From: Volvariella volvacea V23
Taxonomy: Eukaryota; Basidiomycota; Agaricomycetes; Agaricales; Pluteaceae
Direction: 5' to 3'
Assembly (NCBI GenBank): GCA_000349905.1
Contig: KB722736.1
Coordinates: forward strand, 1,481,139 to 1,545,138
DNA length: 64,000 nt
Positions 57,821 to 64,000 of this stretch are shown in pieces; position 1 is the first letter of the stretch, and every line of letters starts with the position of its first letter. The notes beneath the pieces were generated by a model. That model was not told the DNA's origin. It saw only the letters and a list, made by a program, of their open reading frames with translations, and made no database searches. Made by a program: the position numbers and the translations under genes.

Positions 57821-59410
57821 TTAAAGTTTTCCACTTTCGGATCCCGCCTCGCCCATCGGCACAGCTTTCTCTTCTCCTTGGGATTGGGATGGTGCAGAGT
57901 TCGCAGTTTCTGAGGTCCTCGGCTCAGCCTTCGAAGAATTTGCCGCTTGAGGAGTCTCCGAATCAGAGCGTGGAGGACCTTTAGAGAGATCGAGTTGTTT
58001 CTCTAAGGCGGCGGCTAATCTCTCCACTTCCGTTTGCGCGTCTAGCTTCTCAATCCCCTCTTTTACCCGTTCGTTCTCTTCGGACTGAGTCTCTTCGCTC
58101 TTCTCTTCCCCTTCTTCATCCTTGCCTCCACCTTCCTCCACTAACAAATCTTCAAAACTCTCAACGCTGTCCTTCGTTGCCTCCCAAAGTTCCATCAACT
58201 CCTCCCACCATCCCAGCTCTCTCACCAACTGTTCAACTACTTCGTCGCATTTTCCTATCAGTATATAATCGTTCCTTCGAGATCCAAAATCTCCTACTGG
58301 GTCGAGGTTGATAAGGACCCGAGGACAGGTTTGTGCTGGTGCATATGCCAAGCTCGCAAAGGGATGCACGGTGAGGGAAGTACCGATGACGATGAGGAGA
58401 TCGGCTAGCGCTACGTTGCTTACTGATTTAATAAACTGCGGTGGAAGCTGGAAAAGTAACGTGTGAGTTCGAATTGATACTCGTCACCCGGAGTTAATGT
58501 CGAGTCAGACCCACTCACAGATTCGCCAAAGAACACGATATCGGGCTTAACCAATCCACCGCACTCGGGGCAATAAGGTATCTCCTGCTTCTTTACCACT
58601 CCTTTCATCTTTTGGCCGTCGTAAGAAGCATCACACTCGATGCAATGCTGAGTCGCAAAGCTCCCATGTGCCTCGATGATTTTGTGATCTGGGACTCCAG
58701 CACGACGTTCAAGGGTATCAATGTTTTGCGTGAAGCACGTGTGGAGGAGTCTGTGCTTGTGCAAGAGGTGGATGAAGGAATGGGTCAAGGTTGGTCGGAA
58801 TTTGCCTGGATAGAGTTCGTGGGCAAGTGTATAAACTGTATATGATCCGGACAATAAGGTGAGTTAGCTAGTAAATTCATATCGCAAAGTGATACTTGCA
58901 TGGTCGAGGATTCTTCTTGAAATAACTAATATCGAATACGGCTTCTGGGTAGGGCAGATTGAGCCGTTGGAGGTTGGACTAGATTATTTGAAAACCGATT
59001 GCGTGGTGTGAGATTCAGGCGGGGTAGAGTTAGCTTGATAAGGCCTGGCGTACATATAATCCTATAGCGTTCGTGATTGAGGTCAAAATACTGCGATAAT
59101 ACGAAAGTTAGTACCACACACCCGTCTCAGGAGATCTAAAATCGGGTATACCGGCGGCAGTGCTTATCCCTTAACCGCAAATAAAAGTACTCAGTACAAA
59201 TTTGATGAAGTGACGACACGGTTCTAACTTACCAGCACCGAGCTACGATCGAGGCACCTCAGCCTCCCGTCCCGTGAATAAAGGGAGAGCGCTCACCATC
59301 AACATAACATTTCTACATTTCCCGGACTTGATGTATTTTGCCAAGGAAGGTATATCATTCCCCTCATTCATCCGAGTTTTGTTCTTGCGATTTTTGCTAC
59401 CGCTGGACAT
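57821..59410 (-). CDS. HST2: NAD-dependent protein deacetylase, HST2-type sirtuin
   Basis: Class I sirtuin that removes acetyl groups from lysines using NAD+. Exon 1 (59410 to about 59300) reads IPSLAKYIKSGKCRNVMLM. A 10-nt exon (59233-59242) adds LGAG, and the next exon ISTAAGIPDFRSPETG. An 8-nt exon (59054-59061) completes G-L-Y, followed by SNLQRLNLPYPEAVFDISYF. The core continues YTLAHELYPGKFRPT, TCFTQNIDTLERRAGVPDHK, with the catalytic His in EAHGSFATQHCIECDASY, zinc Cys pairs CIEC and CPEC, VKPDIVFFGESLPPQFIK, LLIVIGTSLTVHPFASLAYA, and VLINLDPVGDFGSRRNDYIL. The C-terminus is an acidic disordered tail. The intron after KKNPRP uses a GC donor. Head to head with an esterase 100 bp away. 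Confidence 0.92.
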
Positions 59411-59510
59411 GATGATGGTGGGGGAATTTCAAATTAGGAGTTTGTTTGCACCGCTGTGGTCTGCATTTAGAAGATCATGCTACACTAACGTCAACAATTA
59501 ATATCAATCT

Positions 59511-61115
59511 ATGAGCGCTGGCACTGATAAGGCCGCCGGCACCTTTACGATACGCTACAATAGGGTGGATGACGTGGACCTCTTACTGGACCTTTATCTT
59601 CCGCCTCCTACACCCGAATCAGATGGGAGGTTACGCAAGCCTCCAGCGGTCGTCTTCTTCCGTGGAGGGGGTTTGGCAGTGGGAAACAGAAAGAGTTGGT
59701 TTCCGACATGGTTGCAGCGTGAGTGTTGAACGCAAAATTATTCACTTCTCAGCCTTGATGAGCTCGTTGTTCGGTGCTGATAGTCTTCACATCACACTTT
59801 TTTTCTATAATGATGCCCACCAATAGGGCGTTTAAGCGCTGCGGGATATGCATTTATATCAGCAGATTACCGTCTCGTTCCACTAGCAACGGGTCACGAA
59901 ATAGTCGAAGACATCAGATCCCTGTTTACCTTCATACAACACGCAAGCCGTGACGAAGGCCACTTTTACAACCACCTGTACTCGCCCCAACCTCCCAGCT
60001 CTGATTCGGGGCTCAATACAGATCCATCAGAGGACGAGTTAGAGAGGCTGAAGACATTTTCTATCGATGCGGATGCAATAGTTGTGTCCGGTGGCAGTGC
60101 TGGAGGCCTCTGCGCGTATCTTGCCGTTATGAACGTGGAATTCCTCAAGTTCAGAGGACTCGTCAGCTTATACGGCATGGGCGGAGATTTCTTCGTATGT
60201 TGTTTGTCTCCTTCAGTTGGACAAGATTCTGAGCCATTTCCCTCTGGCCATGTGCATTGGACCCCTTCATGGGCTAACTCGTACCGCTGCCTCGTGAACG
60301 ACTCGTAAATCTAGACATCACAATACTTGGTTCCGAAGACGCAACCATTCCTGCGCGGGCGTGAACTTCTTGATCCCCAAGATTTTGAGGATTACCTCTA
60401 CCCTTTTCCTCATGAAAGTGAGAACGAGGTGGCTCTCAAACCTGAGAAGCGGTCGAGAAGATGGATATCAGACTCTCCCCTTGCCTACCACTCGAAGGAA
60501 TATCGAATACCTGGGTATCCAGCGAACCCTCGTATGTTGGTGACAAGACTTTATCTACAACTTGGAGTGTTTTTGGATTATTGGACCGGGGAGTTTGACC
60601 CTAGCATCAGTAGCAAGTTGAGAAGCGTTCCACCGACAGCGCAAGACGATAAGAAGGGAAGGTTGCGCGAGCAATCAACAGGCGATGGTGAATATATGGA
60701 CGGGGATCGGGATAAACGAGACAAGATTATGGGCGCTTGTCGCGGATTAGTTCCCGAGAAGCATCATGTGCTCTTTCCTCAACTCTATCTAACCTCAACG
60801 CCTTCTCCGTCTCCAACCGCCTTGAATCCACCGCTTGCAGAGGTCAAATCCGACTTCAACACGCACTGGCCACCTACGCTTTTGATTCACGGCTCAGAAG
60901 ATTCCGCCGTCCGACCGGAGGAATCGCAAAATTTATATCGCCTGCTACGCAAGCGGAACATACCAGCTGAACTGCAGATCATACCTGGAATGGAACACTC
61001 GTTCGATCTGGCGGCTGACGCCGAAGAACGACACGCAAGTCTGCTCGATGGTGCTGTCCTGTTCATCCAAAGGTGCACAGAAGGTGTTTCAGGGTACATG
61101 GGTCGGGAGGATTGA
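59511..61115 (+). CDS. Alpha/beta-hydrolase fold esterase/lipase-like
   Basis: Three exons (59511-59718, 59827-60194, 60315-61115) in one frame. Landmarks: AVVFFRGGGLAVGNRKSWFP (the oxyanion motif H-G-G is R-G-G-G here), YAFISADYRLVPLATGHEIV, the elbow VVSGGSAGGLCAYLAVMNVE with Ser in G-G-S-A-G-G, then SDSPLAYHSKEYRIPG. Late Asp and His candidates lie in TLLIHGSEDSAVRPEESQNL and IIPGMEHSFDLAADAEE. The overall layout resembles hormone-sensitive-lipase/BD-FAE-like esterases. The insert with PEKRSRRW and the charged GRLREQSTGDGEYMDGDRDK region lengthen the cap. No signal peptide. Substrate unknown. Confidence 0.85.
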
Positions 61116-62672
61116 AACACTTCTGGACATTTAATATTAGCCATAACTTTGATCTGTACTGCACTGTATTTCACATTCGCCCCGTCGCGAGGTACATCAT
61201 CAGGATCGGCTATGAGCTCTAAATATGCTGTCCTCACCCTACCCTGACCGTCCAGGTTCCAACGGCGACCTCGTGCCAACCCCAAAATGTCAGAATGTGC
61301 TTTTAAGGAGTCATCATTGTATCAGGGTGCTGATACTGAATTGGCCGGCGTACATTATGAAGAGGACAAAAGAAAGAAGCTGCCTGTCTCAATTCTTGTG
61401 GCGCATGGCCGGTCAAACGTTCGGCGTGGCTATAGCTTCGGTTTATCTGGGCGATACGATGCACGCCATTACCCGTCGGGCTTGACCCAAGTATTCGGCT
61501 CGGGAGCGCATCGGATGTGATGGAGGTGGATGACAAACAACCCCATTGCAATGTCATTCGAATCAAACACGTACAAATAGGAGCTCTTGGGCTCTTGTGT
61601 GGAGTGAAAATTACCCGAGTAGACCGTTATCAGGTGCCGAGAAATTGGATTTGGGAAGCTCGCCCCGTCATTATTCTCAGAACGCCACGTTCATTGCTGG
61701 GACCAACGTTCCCGTTAAGTGATTGCCTTATTGGGTCTGGTTTCAGGCTATCGCCGTGTTTGTACCTGTTTGAAATTCCCGGTCTTTCACCCCAAGGCAC
61801 CCTCTCCACTGGAGTCGCGTATTACGTGCATCACAGCGCCTGTCTGTGATACTAACATAATCACGCGTATCATGGCAACCTGTTTCCAGGACTCAGAAAT
61901 TTTGAATACTGAATATGGTATGTTCTGTGGACGTTGACAAACATGGCAATGCCTAACATAAAGATTAGGATCGTCGATAATGATCTTGTCCCTGAAATGA
62001 CAAGTAACGATGGCTGACTTTATTGTCCATCACGTGTGTCACCGGCCAATTAAACAAGTTGCGCCATTTCACAAATTAGGGGTCATTGAACTAAACCTTC
62101 CGTTGAATGGGATTCGTACACCGATACGGATAAGCTGGAAGAAGCTTGCAGGATGGCGCTTAAATGTACCCTGTGCCCCAGGCTAATTTCGGTGGCACTG
62201 TCCTGAGTGCTGCACAGGTATGTGACCCGCCATGGGCAAAGAAGGGCTGTCTGGTGTTCAACACCACGTCAAATGCTGGGAAATGCCGAAAATAGGGCAC
62301 GGCGGAGGTGTAGGCGTAGTGGAAATAAGGTTTCGGAGTCTGAAGGGATGAATGCCTCGTTCAACGCTCCGGGGCTGCGGTCGACAAATGAAGTGGACGT
62401 AGGAGGCTGATAGCGGGGGTAGCAGAGGATAGAGTGGGTGAGCAGGCGTATTCGGGCGGTTGGTCGGGCGGGAGGAGGGGTGACTGGGATGTTTGCAATA
62501 GATGGCGTCGTGATTGGATTGTTTGGTTCTGTGCCTTCCGTGATTTGCCCCGCTTCCTGGATTTTCGACAGTCTCGGCACTCCAGCGCCGTTAGCATCTC
62601 TTGTCCTAAACTTCCATCATCCCAGAAACAATCGCTCCCTTGCCAACTCTTACTCCTTTCTCCCCAGATGCA
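61116..62672. other. Long intergenic region, no supported gene
   Basis: Frames at 61225-61523, 61517-61849 and 62269-62597 (both strands) carry no recognisable motif or convincing exon joins. The end holds the leader of the next gene. Confidence 0.4.
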
Positions 62673-64000
62673 ATGAACCCCCCTCCGTTGGATAACGACG
62701 TGCCTATGGGCCCACCGCCACTTCCTGCCCCTGTGGCCTCGTCATCGTCGCATAAATCGAGGGATTCTCAAGATCTGTCCGTCAAGTACAAAAAGCTCAA
62801 GCGCAAATTTTTTGAGCTCGAGGAGGTTAGTGTCCAATTCCAGTTTGTTGCGATTCCCGCCCGTCTCCTCCCTACTTCCTCGATCCCTTTAATTTCTCCT
62901 CGGTTGGTGTGAGAGCATAAGACGTTAACGCGTGTTAGAAACATAAGGAAACGAGCACGGAATTGCAGCGATCAGGAGAACGAAACGTCAAGATGCGCGA
63001 GGAACGAAAGTATGTCCTTGTTTGCCAAACGCCTTGCCTGGCCTATCACAGGCTGATTCCAAACTCTTCCGCCGTGTTCCAACCCTCCACAGCATTTTGT
63101 TGGATCGCATCATCGAGCTTGAATCTCAGACTCATGCCGCTAGCTCAGGCTCTCCTCCTCCTTCGGGCCCTGGTCCTCAAATAGCTCAACCGAGCTCCAG
63201 TGCTTTACCGCGCACATTGTTGGATGCTCGTGCTCGTACGTCGTTTATCGCAAACCTCCGCCAAGCTATTGCCGAGGATGATGCAGATGACGACGTTGAT
63301 CCAATCCTCACCTCGCGACACGTCGGTCCTCAAGCGCGAAAACGGGAGGAGGAGGAGGCGAGGAGGAGACAGGAGGAGGAAGCGCGAGAATTGAAGAGAG
63401 CTAGCAAAAAGGCACGGACTTCTGTGAAGGGGAAGGAACGGAGTAACTCTTCTCATTCAACACAGCCCCCTTCTTCTCCCCAGGCCAGCTCTAGCCATCG
63501 GGTTAGCACACCTCCCCTGCTCGTGTCAAGCGCGGGTACAAAGAAGCGTGCTAAGCGAGCTGCCCCTCATTCTCCACACTCTGAACATATTCCATCCCCA
63601 GACTTACAGCCCTCCGCATCGTCGAGGACTGCACATCAACCATCCCCACCGCCACCGGTGTTGAGTCATTCCCCTGAACGGGCCCATTCAATTCCGCCAC
63701 CAGAATATCCAGATCAGTCACGTGAACACCGATCTGCCGCGCCTGAATCGTCCTCTGTTGATCATCAACCAGAAACATCTCCCATGAGCCCGCTCCCATC
63801 TCACATTCCTGAGCACCATCATGATGATTCACGACCCAAATCGGCATCTGCGTCTCCTTCCAGAAAGCGTAGCGCAAATAAGCGCGATTTCGATAGCATG
63901 ACACGCGAGGATGAGGAAGAAACATCGCCAGTTAAAAACGACGGAAAAAACGATGGGGAACTGGAACGCTTACACCAAGAACATGGTCTATCTGTCGGAA
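62673..64000 (+). CDS. INO80F-like coiled-coil protein, 3' end beyond window
   Basis: Starts MNPPPLDNDVPMGPPPLPAP at 62673. Exon 1 ends KYKKLKRKFFELEE (62825); exon 2 (from 62939) adds KHKETSTELQRSGERNVKMR and EERK; the next exon reads ILLDRIIELESQTH. Together these form a basic coiled coil that resembles the INO80-complex subunit F domain (YKRLKRK...ELEEKHE...LREERNLLL), recognised from memory. After it come LPRTLLDARARTSFIANLRQ, a RKREEEEARRRQEEEARELK stretch and a long Ser/Pro/His-rich disordered region to the window edge. If correct, it is a chromatin-remodelling subunit. A generic coiled-coil protein remains possible. The gene is open at 64000 and thus partial. Confidence 0.6.

Noticed and set aside
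1..64000. A defence-type or metabolic gene cluster
   Set aside because: No PKS, NRPS, terpene synthase, P450 group, NLR or CRISPR-like array was found. The ABC transporter has no biosynthetic neighbours.

Overview
The window is nuclear DNA of a filamentous basidiomycete, most likely an Agaricomycete (Rhizoctonia/Ceratobasidiaceae would fit, but that is inference). The reasons are dense GT-AG introns of about 45-80 nt, several micro-exons, an HST2 sirtuin, AVL9, EBP2, ORC6, an A1 aspartic protease, an S28 peptidase, an F-box protein and a lineage-expanded BTB family. It mixes conserved housekeeping genes with fast-evolving family genes. There is no sign of a prokaryotic, organellar or viral segment. 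A run of 99 Ns lies at 56839-56937.

Layout. 1-1.9 kb: two decayed, tandem minus-strand copies of an unrecognised gene. 2.3-3.2 kb: His-rich hypothetical (-). About 3.95-4.28 kb: retroelement trace. 4.5-6.4 kb: A1 aspartic protease (+). 6.5-8.3 kb: EBP2 (-). 8.9-10.0 kb: alpha/beta hydrolase (+). 10.4-14.1 kb: AVL9 (-). 14.9-16.5 kb: F-box protein (+). 17.0-18.1 kb: secreted-looking protein of unknown family (+). 19.7-21.7 kb: acidic-loop protein (-). 22.0-23.9 kb: BTB-A (+). 24.1-30.7 kb: ABCC/MRP transporter (-). 30.9-31.05 kb: perfect 78-bp tandem duplication. 31.6-33.2 kb: ORC6 (-). 33.3-34.6 kb: NAD(P)HX epimerase (-). 35.2-37.2 kb and 37.9-39.5 kb: BTB-B and BTB-C (-). 41.4-42.7 kb: MYND-finger protein (-). 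43.3-44.2 kb and 45.2-46.3 kb: two convergent paralogues with His-rich tails. 46.9-49.5 kb: S28 serine peptidase (+). 50.1-57.5 kb: direct-repeat BTB array holding BTB-D, BTB-E, an orphan exon, BTB-F and pseudogene BTB-G. 57.8-59.4 kb: HST2 (-), divergent from an esterase at 59.5-61.1 kb (+). 62.7 kb to the end: partial INO80F-like coiled-coil protein (+).

How the genes relate. There is no operon-like pathway. Housekeeping genes cover ribosome biogenesis (EBP2), replication licensing (ORC6, with an MCB element just upstream), late secretory traffic (AVL9), NAD(P)HX repair, sirtuin deacetylation and probably chromatin remodelling. Secreted or vacuolar hydrolases (A1, S28) and an ABCC pump suit a plant-associated or saprotrophic lifestyle.

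The most distinctive feature is the BTB family. It has seven loci plus one orphan exon in two architectural subtypes, at different stages from intact to clearly dead, with a perfect 20-bp CRE/MCB palindrome upstream of one TATA-driven member. The second is the pair of convergent paralogues with His/Cys-rich C-terminal tails, a family I could not name.
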